From: Telopea speciosissima
Taxonomy: Eukaryota > Streptophyta > Magnoliopsida > Proteales > Proteaceae
Length of the DNA: 64,000 nucleotides
Reading direction: 5' to 3'
Assembly: GCF_018873765.1 (NCBI RefSeq)
Contig: NC_057925.1
Location: 7,823,568 to 7,887,567, forward strand
Position 1 is the stretch's first letter. Each line of letters begins with the position of its first letter. The notes under the pieces were generated by a model. The model was not told the DNA's origin. It was given only the letters and a program-made list of their open reading frames with translations, and made no database searches. This document shows, in pieces, positions 12,240 to 25,343 of the stretch. The translations under genes and the position numbers were made by a program.

Positions 12240-13510
12240 CTACAATCCCCGCGCCGCTCCCATGCTCAGGTGCACCACGCCAGAAAGAGGTCGCAGATCG
12301 ATCTTTGTCCGTTGCTCCTACAACGAGATAACACCTCCATACCAACAATGAACAAATAAGGGCTATGGGGACACCCCTGACGCAGCCCCCTAGTCCCATT
12401 AAACAACCCAAACGGGCTACCCTCTAGCTTAATTGAGAATGAAACCGAAGAAATCAAGGTATGCAGAAAGTCACAAGTACGTTGATCAAATCCAACAAAA
12501 CGAAGAACAGAAGTTAAAAGTGAACACTCCATCCGGTCGTAGACTTTAGACATGTCAATCTTGATGGCCACAAATCCCTATTTACCAGATTTATGGGTAA
12601 GGAAGTGGAAGATCTCACTAGCAACAACTATATTATCATGGACAAACACTCCCTGAAAAGGAGAAATAAACAAAGGAAGAAAACGATTAAGCCAGAGAGC
12701 AATAATTTTGGCAATAATCTTATAGGTGACTGTACAGAGACTGATAGGGCGGAAATCCCCAACTTTACTCGCAGAAGCAGATTTAGGGATGAAACATAAC
12801 AATGTGTGATTAATAGAGCTAGGGATACTTAATGAGGAAAAACACTGAGATATAAATTGTAATAGAGGGATTTTGATATCATCTCAGAATTGCTGAAAAA
12901 AACAAGCCTAAAAGCCATCAATTCCAAGAGCCTTCAGGGGCCCAAACGAAAAAAACCACATGGCAAATTTCATCCAATGTCGGAATGCCACACAGCGATG
13001 AACATGACTCCTGAGGGATGACAAAAGGAAAAAGACACTCAATAAACGAAACATCCAAAGGGCTAGTGGTAGTGAAAAGCAAGGAGAAGTGTTGAGCAAA
13101 AGCAAGAGCAATAGAGCTCGGATTATTGACATGGGAGCCATCCTCCAAAGTAATATAACCAATTCTCCTTCGTCGGAGATTTTGTTTAGTCACATTATGA
13201 AAAAAATGTGTGTTTTGATCATCGGAGATAAGAAAGTTTTGCCTGGACTTTTGAAGCTAGAAATGTTCCTCAGCATCAAGAACCCATCGAAGTTTCGAGG
13301 CACAATGCGCCAGATCTCCCTGATGGGGGGAAGAGAGGTCCTCCAGAGAGCCATAGCAAGAGGTTAGTTGGTATTTCAAGGAATCAATGTGCCCAAAGAC
13401 ATTTGTATTCCATCTACGAAGCAAATTAGAGAACAAAGCCAAATGACCAGGAAAGGAATCAGAAGAGAAATCACTCCAAAACGAGGTTATTAGCGTTTCA
13501 TTTTTTACCT
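12240..13510 (-). mobile_element. Truncated L1-type LINE, reverse transcriptase part
   Basis: On the minus strand the pieces read LFSNLLRRWNTNVFGHI (linker before RT), FIPKSASASKVGDFRPISL, TYKIIAKIIALWLNR, then IDMSKVYDRMEC and TRGLRQGCPHSPYLFIV. These are the conserved blocks of plant L1 reverse transcriptase in the right order. The endonuclease lies outside the fragment, and the catalytic FADD block and everything after it are missing at the low-coordinate end, where the LTR fossil begins. Several frame changes and stops show it is dead. Confidence 0.85.
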
Positions 13511-13834
13511 AAAAAAAGGGATATTAGGGTTTCATTTCTCTGTCTCAATTAATCAATTTCGTTTCACACTTCAAAGTTTCACCTTATCTTCTCCCGCGGT
13601 CATTCAACGCTTCAACTTCAAGCCGTCGTCAAGCATTCAACCTACTCTGCTCTGTTGCAGCTCTAGTACGCTTTTCCAAGCCGTCTTCTTATTTCTTGCT
13701 GTTTCTATTTTCTTCCTTCTTCTTTGTCCTTCTCCTTCAACCCACTATCATTCGTATTTTCTTGAATTCAAAACAGAGGGTTTCGTCTGCATTTTTTATT
13801 GAATCATCAAATTTAGAATGAATTGAATGTGTGA

Positions 13835-14162
13835 TTGGCGATTCATTTTTCTAGGATTCCGGCACACGGAGGAATGACGTGGTTAAATCTTCTGGCGGAG
13901 TTGTTAGACGAGATTTCAAAGTGTCTGTGTCTCTACGAGGATTATGTTAGATTTCGAGTAGTATGCGTTCCATGGCAGTCTAAGGTATCAAAGACACCCA
14001 AGCACCTAGCTCACCAGTTCCCACTCTTAATCGTCCCCTTTAATTTCAAATGTGGTAAATGGCATGAATTCTTCAGCCTTGCCGAGAAGAAGTCCTATTT
14101 CATTAAATTTCCCTCAAAGGTTGATAGTAAGTTATCTCTTGGATCCTCCCTGTTACACCAAG
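13835..14162 (+). pseudogene. F-box/DUF295-type protein, N-terminal fragment
   Basis: The translation contains WLNLLAELLDEISKCL, YEDYVRFRVVCVPWQS and FFSLAEKKSYFIKFP. That is the F-box helix followed by the start of the DUF295 (KIB-type) region found in large plant F-box families, which act as substrate adaptors of SCF ubiquitin ligases. A possible intron acceptor (tttttctag) lies at about 13848-13856, so translation may begin at the ATG at 13874 (MTWLNLL). The similarity stops at about 14162, where an antisense Ty1/copia fossil begins. The open frame beyond that point is antisense transposon. Only about 100 of the usual 350-400 residues remain, so this is a gene relic cut by an insertion or rearrangement. 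Confidence 0.7.
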
Positions 14163-15100
14163 ACGTCTTTAACTGTGCTTTGCCACAAGTTGAAGTTATT
14201 CTTGTCATCAAAGAGTTCCATTTCGAACTTACCCATCGAGATTCTTTTTTCGATCATCGTACTGCAATCAAGCTTTTACACACGTTTACACTAACCAAGG
14301 CTTTGATACCCTTTGTTGGAAAAAGTGCAAAAATCCTTTATATAGATGTTTGGAGGCTAGGGATTCAACCACAATGTCTTTAACTGTGCTTTGCCACAAG
14401 TTGAAGTTATTATTGCCATCAAAGAGTTCCATTTCAAACTTACCCATCGAGATTTCTTTTTCGATCATCGTACTGCAATCAAGCTTTTACACACGTTTAC
14501 GCTAACCAAGGCTCTGATACCACTTGTTGGGAAAAGTGCGAAAATCCTTTATATAGATGTTTGGAGACAAGGGATTCAACCACTCTCATTTAATGCTTTG
14601 GTGGGTGGTAGATGAGTGCGGCGCCACCCTTGCCTTTTTTCCTTCTCCCTCTTTAATAGCCGAACCAACTTTTGGCCGATTGCACATTTCTCACACTTTA
14701 TGTGTTTGAAATGTGACCCCATCTTATCAATGGATGGTTTGACTAAGAAGAAACAAAGAGGAAGAGAGAGAGAGACATTAACTCTCCCATGGGTCCCTCC
14801 ATGTGAGGAGGAACCCAACAAACTCTTCCTCTGACTCATAAGGAGGGAACTACCATCCTTGCAATGCTCTTGCAAAAATCGTGTTTTACATTGGGTTAAG
14901 CCTTTATCATCATATTTGCTCCATTCTTGTCAGTATGAATCTTTTCAAGCTGCAAATGTTTTTCCTCTAGTACATCTCGTATCCAGTGATACGTTACATT
15001 GATGTGCTTGGTCTTGCAATGGAAACTTGGATTCTTACTTATGTGGATAGCACTTTGACTGTTGCAATGAACAACGTTTAATGATCTGCCATCATCTTTT
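14163..15100 (-). mobile_element. Rearranged Ty1/copia LTR retrotransposon fossil
   Basis: On the minus strand the order is the C-terminal RNase H part (about 15100-14890), an LTR (about 14880-14527), a primer-binding site of the initiator-Met-tRNA type (tggtatcagagcc), then the start of gag, with the LTR/PBS/gag junction present twice as a 211 bp tandem repeat (offset 14165 versus 14376). RNase H before an LTR and gag after it means two element ends share one LTR. It is broken in many places and looks old. It interrupts the F-box gene fragment. Confidence 0.75.
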
Positions 15101-15291
15101 GCTTCTAGGTCTGTTGAAGTGAGTCTTAAATTGGATGGAGTTTTGGATGTAACTTCTGATGTTGTATAGACATCTCAGGAAACCACTAAGACTGATGATG
15201 AATATGATCCATTAGCTTTTGTTGTTCCAGAAATACGCCACTCCAGGAACCTTGTTCCTTTCCCTTCACCACAGCAGGGGGAATGTCGATC

Positions 15292-15322
<31 letters not shown>

Positions 15323-16328
15323 GTAACAAGGACGGAAGAAGAGAGAGAAGTACCTTCTCATTAATTGTACAATACATATGATGGCAAGAGATTGTTTCCT
15401 GGTTGCGTAGCCCCTGCATCAGTCGAGAGGATGAGAGCCCATGCAGGGGCATCAACATGAATGACAATTCTGATTTCACAGGGGTTTAGGTAGTAATTTT
15501 GCACTCCTGTGTCCAGGCGCAGGGAACACGTGACCAAGAAGTTTTTTTTTTTCCCCTTTTCTTTTTCCTTTTCTACATGTATGATTCACATATGATTAGG
15601 TGATGATATATGGTTTTTTTTTTTTTTTTTTGGCTTCCATGCACTCTTAAGCACAGAATGAAAAGCTTTTTATGAAAGAAAAAAGACACATCATTTTACC
15701 TAATGAAAATTTATTTATGAAAGAAAAAAGACATCAATTTACCAAAATAAAAAAAATAGAGAACATATACGGGTAGTTGATCCAGATACAATGTTAAGAA
15801 TGCCAAATGGGCGGTTTAAACAGGTGTCTGGCAGGACATAGGTAAGCTTATCCTTCGGGTCTGGGTTTAGAACCCCCATGACCCCATCCCCTCTCCTCAA
15901 TTGTGAACATTGCATGATTGCTTGATGTGAAGCTGTTCATAACCCCCCCCCCCCCAATCACTTCCCTTGTTTTCTTTCTTTAGAAAATAAACTATCAATA
16001 TAATGACATCTAACATGCTTAGAGAGAGAAAGGAGTTTCAACTGGTATCGATTCGTATACAGGGACCCAGGTCATTAAATAAGAAGAGAAAAAAGAAAGC
16101 TCATGAGGAGACCTATACCTCGTGGTTGCGTGCCTTCCTTTTTCCCCATGGGATCTGATCCTCTAATTTGACCGAGTAAAGGTACTTCGGAATTTCGTCA
16201 ATAGAGCACAGGAGTTACTGATGAGACTCATTATTCCAATCAAGACAGCCTATCTTGGATGACTTAGCCTTATTTGACTGATTAATCAACAAAGAATAGT
16301 TGGGATAAGGCAAAGTTGAGTTGACTAA
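15101..16328. other. Intergenic, no gene seen
   Basis: A (GA)n run lies at about 15298-15322, with poly-T and poly-C tracts near 15541, 15612 and 15945. A plus-strand stretch at 15090-15240 has a protein-like look but matches no family I can name. Confidence 0.45.
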
Positions 16329-16695
16329 CAGGAGTCATAATGTATTAGTAACTGTTTTTCTACCCTGATATGTACCCTTGCTGATTAAATTGATTCACAT
16401 AGTATACTTTGCGGCCTACAGAAATCCAAAAAACAACAAAAAATGTGAAGGAGAGGTTTTGTCTTCTCATATATGCTTAAGCCAATTAATTGGAGAAGGC
16501 ACATCTGTTATGGGGGAATTTCCACCCAGAAATGAATAATACAACATAAATGATAAATCTACAAAAAAAATATAAAAAAGAAAAAGGAAAACCTTTCCCT
16601 GCCCTCAAAATTTTACAAAAATAAAAATAAAAATAAAAATACAGGATTTGGTGTAACAGTAACCAAAGTGGTACAAGTTTCTTCTTCCGTGTGCA
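16329..16695. repeat. Direct repeat copy 2, STELLO 3' flank
   Basis: This is the partner of 1-365. Here it lies directly downstream of the STELLO stop codon at 16718 and likely holds the 3' UTR and polyadenylation region of that gene. Confidence 0.85.
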
Positions 16696-16717
16696 AATTG
16701 AAAGACTTTCTCAGCAC

Positions 16718-19700
16718 TCAAAAAAGCTCCATTAGAAGGGGATCTCCTGTTGCCATGATTCTGATCAACTTTATAAAATCAGGCTCATTTGACACATTCC
16801 ATGGATGCACTGCAGGTACTTGAGCAGAATATAAGCTTGAAGAATTGTTAGACGGTGCTTCTGTTTTGTAGATCATTTTATTCAGCACTGAATCAAAATT
16901 ACTTAGTGAATCCATTGCCATGAAGAACATGGGTACTGCAACCTTGTGATGGATTTCTAAATCACCAACCAGACCTACAAGATCCACAAAGTCCCCAACA
17001 AAGCGCTGGGGAACATAAAACACCTCGCAACTGCAGAGGATCAGGCTATGCTTGCCGATTCTGCTTTCCTTGTAACTAACCTGAAAGTGAGCTGGCATCA
17101 TACCGACAACTTTCTTCACCATGGCTGCCTGTGCTGCAAACCATGCCGACTTGTTGCCAACGGTTGAGACAGTGACCCAAGACTCAGGAACCTGAGAACA
17201 AAGTTACAAAATAATATTTGTGAGAAAAAGGGACAAAGAGTTTGATCAGGGTTCTCGAGGGCCACGATTGGAGTTTCTATTACCTTCTCTGTAATCCAAA
17301 GTTTAGTCTTATCTGCTTGAGGCAGATTCCAGTAGTTAAGAATGGTATCATCCTGGAGGAATAGAAATCCTTCTGCACTTGAGAACCTGCTGAATATCTT
17401 GGGTAGAAACCTGTAAAATACGAGTAAACATTGTAAGTTGAATATTGCCAAAAGAACGAAGAGGACGTGGTATCTTTAGTGTATTATATAGAATCATGAT
17501 AGAAACTTAGTACAGCAAACTGATGCTTTCAAATGGCATTGCATTGTTCTCAATTAGGACCAATGGTAAAATCTGTCTCCATGTTAACGATGATGATGAT
17601 GATGATGATGATGGAAGCTATAGCAAACAAACTGCAATAAAATTATCTCCACGGTGCTTTGAGCTTTCGACTATTATGAAAACCTCATACAGAAGATTAT
17701 AATCTTCTAAAAGCTAGTTCCTTTTGGGGAGGATCAAGGGTACAAAGTAAAAAAGGAAACAGTTTAACTATAGTTGGGGAAAACAATAGCCAATCAATTA
17801 GGACCAAGTTTTCATTCAGCCATGGTTGACCGAGGCCTTCGGAATGGTGTTGAGAGGGTATCACGCAACTGTGAAGGATAATTTCAACCATTCGTAAATT
17901 GGGTGGGTGGGGGGGGTCAGACATTAATGACCCTTGATGAGTGTATTTTTCCTTCACCATACAGTGAAGGAAAGCTTTCCCCACTAAATTATATCCATAG
18001 CAAACAAGAAGGAAAACCAGTCAGGTAGTCGGGCTTCAGAATGTGGAGACCTAGTCTCTCCTACATGTACCACTGAAGTAGCACATAATGAATGCATCTA
18101 CATGACATTTACTTGGCATGCAGTTGAGCCCAATAGACAGAAGATTAGAATCTTCTAAAAGGCAGCAGAATCACAATGCAGCAGCTCTTATGAATTGTCG
18201 ACATTGTCAACCTCTGCTGGTATGTCAACCAATACAGCTTTCACTTGTCAACAGAAAAAAAAAAAGGAAGCTTCCTTCCTATGTGCAAAAAGAAGACTCA
18301 AAAACAATTTACTGTCCAGGATCTCACAAAGATGCACCTAAGACGGAGTCTCCAATGAATTCATTGAGTTCATTGGACCACTGTTTGAGTTCCCTGCAAT
18401 ACTGAGGACAACCCCATTTTTTCAGCCAACTGATATGATGCTAAAGCTGAAAAGAGAAGCTCATTTAGTGTTGAACAGCATCAGAAAGATTGGATGAAAC
18501 CATGCTGACACAGTTTTACATGAATGATAATATTCAATGTAAGAATAGCATCTTAGGGTGCTCTCAATATTTTATTATTTTGACTTCTTACTCTCCATTT
18601 TCATTTCAATTTGTTGCTTTCCCACTGTATAGATATGGTTTTTGGTTGGACAAACTTAACTTGGGGCATCTAAATTGAACCAAGAAATAACTAGATGCTC
18701 AGAATCTTCACAAGATTAAAAAGACACAGACCAAACTGGGTCAGGAGGAGGGGGGGGGGGGGGAGGCACCAGCATGGAACACTAAGCATGTTGAAGATCT
18801 AAATCAATAGAGAGCTTTTCAGGTCAGGGTTCATATGGTGATATAGATAAGTTCTACACCAAGCAAAAAGGGAGGAACCAGGCCTCTACCTTAGACTGAG
18901 GTAGTGAGGTTCCTTCAATGAACCTGTTCTGGTTTAACTGAATCAGGTTCAGTTGGCTCAGGTCAAACCAACTGGTCTGGGTGTTTTTCTGGTTAAAGGG
19001 TCAACAAAAGTTAATGCATGTGTGCAGAATTTGAGAAGTATTATCTAGTTATAACTATTATCTAATGTCTTAAAAGATATCATTTCAGTAATTAAGTCAA
19101 CTAATTGATGGTTGTGTAAGTCCTTGAAAATATAATATAAGTCAGTTCATAGACAGTTGTGTAAATCCATGAAAATGTGCAGTTCATTAAATAGTCAAAG
19201 AGTCCAAGAGAAAGTCCCACTGAGCTCCCAGCCAGTCTATAAAAGGGTTGCCTGTAAGCATTTTGAACATGTTAAAGAGTTGAATGAAATTTCTAGTTTT
19301 ACGCCAATAGCTGTGAGATGCAATGGAGCCTAGCAAGATGCCTTGTTTTGGTTGGTGAGATGGTAACCTAGGCCTTAGCAAGAATTCCTGGTCATATCCC
19401 TCTTATCTCTTTCTTACTTTTTTCTTTTGTTCCTGCAAATTTTTTTATTCTAAATTTATCCACCTATTTGTTCTTAAGTTGTGCTAATAGTTTGCTGTTT
19501 TTTCTTTTTTTTGGGTGAATAAAAATGTATAACCAAAGCCCGAGAGGGGCGGAGGAGGAAAAAAAAGGGGGGGGGGGAACAATACAAACCCCAAACCAAC
19601 TATGGGGGGGGCCGTAAAATAGAGCTGCCTAATCCCTAGGAGCTAACAATATGCCTATTCCTAGGGGAATCCAAAATGTGCTTGTGAGGAAGAAAGCCTA

Positions 19701-22700
19701 GCTTCACAGAGACATCAAAGGGGATGGCTTTCCAAATCAAGTCGAAGGACCGAGAATTGGAAGTCCATCTCCTGAGGTTTCTCTCCATCCAAATGTGATA
19801 AAGAGCGGCGCCAAACACCAACTTCCCAATAGCGTCACAGATAGAACCTCTAGGGAAAGTCATGACCAACCAAAGCCACTCTCTAGCAAAGGGGAAAGGT
19901 CTCTTGCTACGGGGCCAAATAAACGAAAGGGCTTTTTTCCAAATGGAAGAAGTAAAGGGGCAAGCAAATGATAGTTTGCTGTTATTTTGGTGGATTCCTG
20001 AAGGTATTTGGTTTTTTATCATATGGGACAAACAGTGCTTAAACTGACTTCAGTGTTGTAGTTCTCACCTCTCTGCGATCATGTCTATTGAGGATTCTGA
20101 TTCTGTTGCAAGGTCTGACCTAGGATCCCATTATATTATGGAACCAACACGAGACTATAATTGAGAAATCTCCTTAAAATAACAAGCCTATATTTTTTAC
20201 TTCTTCCCTACCTATAAGTTTTGTGTAACTTAACCACCAACAATACGATGTAATAGTATAACCTATTGATGCTACTACACCTACTGTGGCATCACCTACA
20301 TCATCACATAAACATCATCCACTAGTTTTTTGTTTTTGAATGAGGAAAGTTACAGACATCTGTTGAAAATTCTTAACCAAGTGCCCTTGTCAATCCCCGA
20401 AAGGGTTGCCATCCGATGGGTACACGAAAGTGATGAAGTTGCTTTGACTACTGAACCATGCCTGTCTGTTAGAGCGAATTGGATGATCGGGCCGAGGGAA
20501 CAAGCAATGCATGAGCGCTAGCAGATCTACGACCACCATTGCGCGTTAGCAGGACTTGTAAAAGATAGATAGTTATAATATTTTTTGACAATGTCCCTTT
20601 TCAACACATGGAAACAGAATAAACATTAAAAAAATAAAGAAAAATTCAAAATTATCAAAGAACCATTCAAAGACAAGTACCATTATATAAGTAGTAAAAG
20701 TAAATATAAACTTTTCAAGAACATTAAAGACCAAACTAATAATCACATTAAGACTACCAAGCCAACACACATATCAAGACATACATCGGTGAACTGAAGT
20801 TGGGTCTATGGACTTCGTATGCTAGTTTGAGTAGCAGTTGATGCATGTTATAAGCAAGGGTGAAAATGAGAAATTCATTAGGGAAAATGATCGGGCTTAC
20901 TGGAATCTGCCTTGAACTCCAACATGATAAGTAGAGTTTCCAGAACAAACTAGAGACTGTATGACAAGGCAGACACTCCAAATAAAAAATTTTTCTGTGT
21001 TATAAAATGCTTCACCTATAACTTCACTGCAATGCATGATTGGGATACTTCATTTTCTCCCAAATCCAAATATATTTGTTGTACTAGATCTCCTACTTCA
21101 CGTTTTAGAGCATGTCCTTTGGCCTATTGTCTTGAAAGATCTATAGCCAAACACACAATTGGTATTTTGCTATCAACTAACTACTAAGAAACCAATAGAA
21201 AAGATTACAACGGGAGCATGGTGGCCATCAATTTCAGCACCATTGATAATTCAATTCCTTTATATTGGATCTGTTTTTTTCTGGGTGAATATATATTGGA
21301 TCTGTTATATGTTCATATAGTAAAACTACAACAACAAGTGATACAGCATATAAAATCAAGTCAAATTTTGCATGTTTGAAAGACAAGGTCTAAAGGAGAC
21401 AATACACAGCATGGACAGATACGAGAGAAATTAAAGCCTGTCAATTTTAAAGAGAGAACATAACTCTGATAGTAGTGTGTAGCCAAAGTTCATTACCCCA
21501 TGACCATAAATCCGTCTGACAAGAATCCCCTTGAAGGGCTTCAGAATATTTGGTGCACTCACAATCAAAAATGTTTTTGTAAAAGTAAATGACAGTACAG
21601 CACTTTATCGTAGGGACGTCACTAACATAGCATTTGTCACACTGAAGAAACAGTATGTTTCACTATGATGGTTACAGTAATATAGTATCCTCTCATCCGT
21701 TAAAAGACTTGAGTCTCCTCTCAAATGTCCCAAAGGAGAAAACAACTCAAATTATGACAGAGGACAGAACAGTGGCAGCTTTTCAAAAGAAATCCAAATA
21801 GAACAATCCTAAGATACTAGTTATGCACAAGAATCACAATCGCTGCCACCTGGATGGATATTGTCAGGAGGCCAGAAGTATTGGAAAAATTTTCTAGTTC
21901 AGTGAAGATGCCCTCAAATAATGTGTTAATTTTTAATGAACAGACCTGTGTCTGAGGGGATTCATGCCAATAACAAGCTCATAAATGGTAATCATGTTAA
22001 TTACAAAATGAAAGTGAAAAGTGTTAAGGCCATCCTCCCTGAACAAAAATCACAAATGGAAAATGATTTTCTTTTGTCTGCATAGATTATCGAATAGCTT
22101 GTTGATGAATGGAAATATGAAGGGTTAAGAACAAACTTATGTTAGTAACTCACTTGTACGCCTGCCACAATTGGCTCTGTTCAACAGCAAGATCTGCATT
22201 GCTCTGCTCCGACAGAATGACCACAGTCTTGAATATCCGCCCATAAAGCAATCTCCATTCTAAAGCAGTGCGTTCTACTGGCCCATTACAGAACAAGATG
22301 AGCACAACATTGCCAAAATTCTTCCTCCATCGGATCAGGTTCCCTATCTCATAATTTACAGTCCCCGTTTCCTCAACGCCAAGGTGCACAGAAGGAAGCT
22401 TCCGAGGGATGAAATCCTTTCGATCTCCATGACCTATTTTCGCCCGTGGCCGATCCAATTCCAGTGACATCAATCTTGGCTGCTGGTACCTAACAGCCAG
22501 CAAGTCTTGAAGCCAAGCTGCAGTGAACTTCATATCCAACTCAGTCCAGAACCCCTCCTCTGCCATCGCATAACTTAATTCTAAGATCTTGTCGAATAAC
22601 ATATGCTTCGAAGACCTCCATGAAACCAAGAACTTAATCAAACGACCCACATTCACATGAAGATCCTTCTCCTCTGAAAACGGGTATGCTTCAATCCTAT

Positions 22701-23841
22701 CATATCGATGAACCGTGGGAGGATAAACCACAGTGTGACCACCGATTTCCCATAAAAGCCTCTGTGCCCAGTAACCTCTCAAGACATCGGAAGCCATTGT
22801 ACTAACAGACACAGGAAGCATCAAAGCCCAGAATGCAGAAGAGTGAAAAATCGTATTGAACGAATTCAGAGGAACCATCATACCTTGTGGCAAAGCCACT
22901 TTCGGTGCATGGTCATCAAACCTGATATCGAAAGCTTCCAAACCAGATTTTCTCGTGAAATAAAAAACCGAATCCACATCAGGGAGACCATTCGAAATGC
23001 CTTGCTGGATGAATTGCTTACCTCCATATACTTCAGTGTAGAACTCCTCGTGTGCGAGCTCTCCAACATTCTCCAATGGCAGACCCCTCGGCCAGACAGA
23101 TCGCTGGCCGAAATGAATATATGGGTTCACAACCGTTCGATTTGGGTTATCGTGGCTGTACTGCAAGATCGGCTGCTGCCTCGCTTCCTTACCAGTCAAT
23201 TCCAAATCGAAATGTTTGCCAAGATCACCGTCGATCACTTCCCCACGGTCATCTGCATCGAAGATCTTCTTGGCTCCGTGCTGGATAGCGAAGAGGTACC
23301 CAACAGTCTTCCTAATATAGGAATCGTAAGGGAGATGATCTACAACTCGGAACCCTAGTTTGGCCTGCTGTTCTAGAGACAGAAAGATCGCACCTTTAAG
23401 GTTCCAATCCGAAGGGGTCTTGGAATTGCCGATGGCGAGGACCTGCCAACCCCTGATTTTCACAAGATTGCGAAGCGAATCTGTTGGGTAATTAGAGACG
23501 GAGACGACTATCCATCGTTCGGAGCGGAAAGCTGCGTAAGGTGTGGACTTATCTTTAATGGGTCGAATCTCATTCCAGTTAATTTTAGGGTAGGGTATCT
23601 TTTCGAGCTCTTTCGCTCTGGTTTGGAGGAGAGCAGCAGAGTTGCCCACATTGTTGAGGAAGAATAATGCAGCGACGGTGGTGACTAGAACGGCACAAGC
23701 GACGATTTTGCAGAAGTTCACAGAGACCCATGTTGAGAAATCGAGTCTTTTGGGCTCAGAGAAGCGATCTGGAGGGAGAGATGGATGAACTCTGAACTGG
23801 GATTTAGGTGGTTTTGGCGATGAACGGTCTTGGACCAACAT
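16718..23841 (-). CDS. STELLO-type Golgi glycosyltransferase-like protein, 3 exons, 762 aa
   Basis: STELLO proteins (STL1/STL2 of Arabidopsis) are Golgi type II membrane proteins that bind cellulose synthases and are needed for assembly of the cellulose synthase complex. Exons on the minus strand: 23841-22154, 17410-17284 and 17191-16718. The splice sites are GT-AG and the phases join cleanly (Y-K across intron 1, EK-V across intron 2). The 762 aa length fits the family (about 765-771). An Arg/Pro-rich cytosolic tail comes first, then one membrane segment at residues 43-62 (CKIVACAVLVTTVAALFF). The luminal part has a DXD-like FDADD at 194-198, and the conserved end includes PAVHPWNVSNEPDF. 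Intron 1 is 4.74 kb and holds a LINE tail. It ends 20 bp from the repeat at 16329-16695. No damage seen; probably functional. Confidence 0.93.
17588..17613. repeat. (GAT)n microsatellite in STELLO intron 1
   Basis: About eight uninterrupted GAT units inside intron 1. Confidence 0.9.
19500..19970 (-). mobile_element. 5'-truncated LINE inserted in STELLO intron 1
   Basis: The 13-mer atagtttgctgtt stands at 19487-19499 and again at 19971-19983, and a poly-T run follows the first copy, as expected for a minus-strand LINE with its poly-A tail there. The encoded piece (FACPFTSSIWKKALSFIWP, KLVFGAALYHIWMERN) is the C-terminal end of a plant L1 ORF2. It is in the same orientation as STELLO transcription. 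Confidence 0.88.
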
Positions 23842-24609
23842 TGAGAGTACACCAACCCAAACCCAAAACTCAAAAACTGAATTAAACTAAATTAGAACTC
23901 TTCTTCTTCTTCTTCACCTAGGGATTCTTCAATTTTTTATCACACCAATTGAGCTAAACTGAAATCTCCGCTTCCCCTGCTTTGATCTTTCTTTCTCGTG
24001 CTTTCTCTGAAGCTCTCTCTCTCTCTTCACTGGTTCTGGTAAGTGTCTGCCGACAGTTGTGGTTTTGCTTGCTTGCTTGCGTAGTCTTGAATTTAACTAC
24101 TGCTAGTAGTTGGTGGTATGGTGAGGTGGGATGTCATTGTTTTCTCTTTCTTTATTCGGACACTTTTATTCTTCACGGCCTTCTTCTCCACTTTCAAAGC
24201 TGCAACCTCGTCTGTGAGTTGTATTAATTAACCAATAAGTAAATGAGTCAAGAAGAGAACGAAGACGAAAACGATCGAAGGTTGTGACTAGTTAGAAACG
24301 CGAAGTGAAGTTTGTTACTATACACTGCGAGTATGAAAGTTTCTTTCTTCTGTAAGGCTTGTGAGATCTATAGCTCACGGCTTACCTACAAAAAAAAGAG
24401 ATCTATAGCTCACTTCGAATGGGATCCTTTCCACTGTTTGGGAATATGGGAAAATTTAAGGAATAATTTCATGGATGAGAAAATAAATTACAAAACAATT
24501 AGGTTTGATTTGTTTTGATTTGTTTTACGCCTACTTGTCTTGTAAATTTACTCTAATTAATTTTTGAGAGACTGTTGGGCACATCACTAAGTTAGTTGCT
24601 TAGTAGACA
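23842..24609. other. STELLO upstream region
   Basis: A CT-rich stretch (about 23890-24030) just upstream of the STELLO ATG is likely 5' UTR and core promoter. I see no convincing TATA box and no gene on the other strand. Confidence 0.4.
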
Positions 24610-25200
24610 GTAATGCCGCAACAAGGTCTGATTGGGTCGGGCCTTGTAAAACCCCAGTCCAACCCTAAGTCCCCTTAACTGGGTCTAGGCCCAATCCGAC
24701 CCTAAGTCAGGGTTAGAAAAATTCAACTCTGACCTGCCCTCAGGTTTGGGCCGGGCTGACCCCGATTGGCCTTGACCGAAGGGGAGGGGAGATGCATGAT
24801 TTAAATCAATTCTACACGTAATAGATCTAGATGTTGAATTATTGGTTTTCTATCTTTCTTCTGCTATCAAGAAGTAGGAATTGTGGGATGCTAAAGAGAA
24901 TGCTCTTGTTGCTTCTGAGTTTGCATGTGCCTCAGGAGAACCACTACAAATAAATATGCCTCTATAACATTAACTTCACATCTAAAAGGATAAATGGGTT
25001 GGCCAGACTAGGAAGAAGAAGAACGAAAAAAGAACATGAAGAAGAAGATAGGGTCGAGTTGGGGTGGGTTCAGCTCAGCCTGAGGCCTCAACCCTAACAC
25101 TTCCTGGCCCTAACTCAGGGCTGGAAATTCCCAATCCTAACCCTCCCTCAAGGCCAAGGTATCTCAACCCAAGCTCTGTTCGGGCTTAGGGCCACCCCTA
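24610..25200. mobile_element. MITE, family with ends like 57743-58161
   Basis: Blocks such as gattgggtcgggccttg, agtcagggttagaaa, cctgaggcctcaaccct and a terminal gggccacccctaa match the element at 57743-58161 in order and orientation. The left end is decayed and no target-site duplication is clear. It is GC-richer than its surroundings and non-coding. Confidence 0.7.
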
Positions 25201-25252
25201 AGCTGTTGTACCTAATAGAAAGGGTGGGATGTGGAAGGCAATGGTCATTTCC

Positions 25253-25255
<3 letters not shown>

Positions 25256-25296
<41 letters not shown>
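25256..25296. repeat. (GA)n microsatellite
   Basis: About 20 GA units. Confidence 0.97.
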
Positions 25297-25300
<4 letters not shown>

Positions 25301-25343
25301 ACCATACAACGCCAACGTACCCAGCCTTTACCCTTATTTTTTA

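Noticed and set aside
14163-14383. Continuation of the F-box frame to 182 aa
   Set aside because: This part is antisense of the copia fossil, as shown by its tandem twin and the primer-binding site on the minus strand.
17697-18678. Small frames at 17697-17984, 18118-18405 and 18490-18678
   Set aside because: They lie in STELLO intron 1 and match no family I know.
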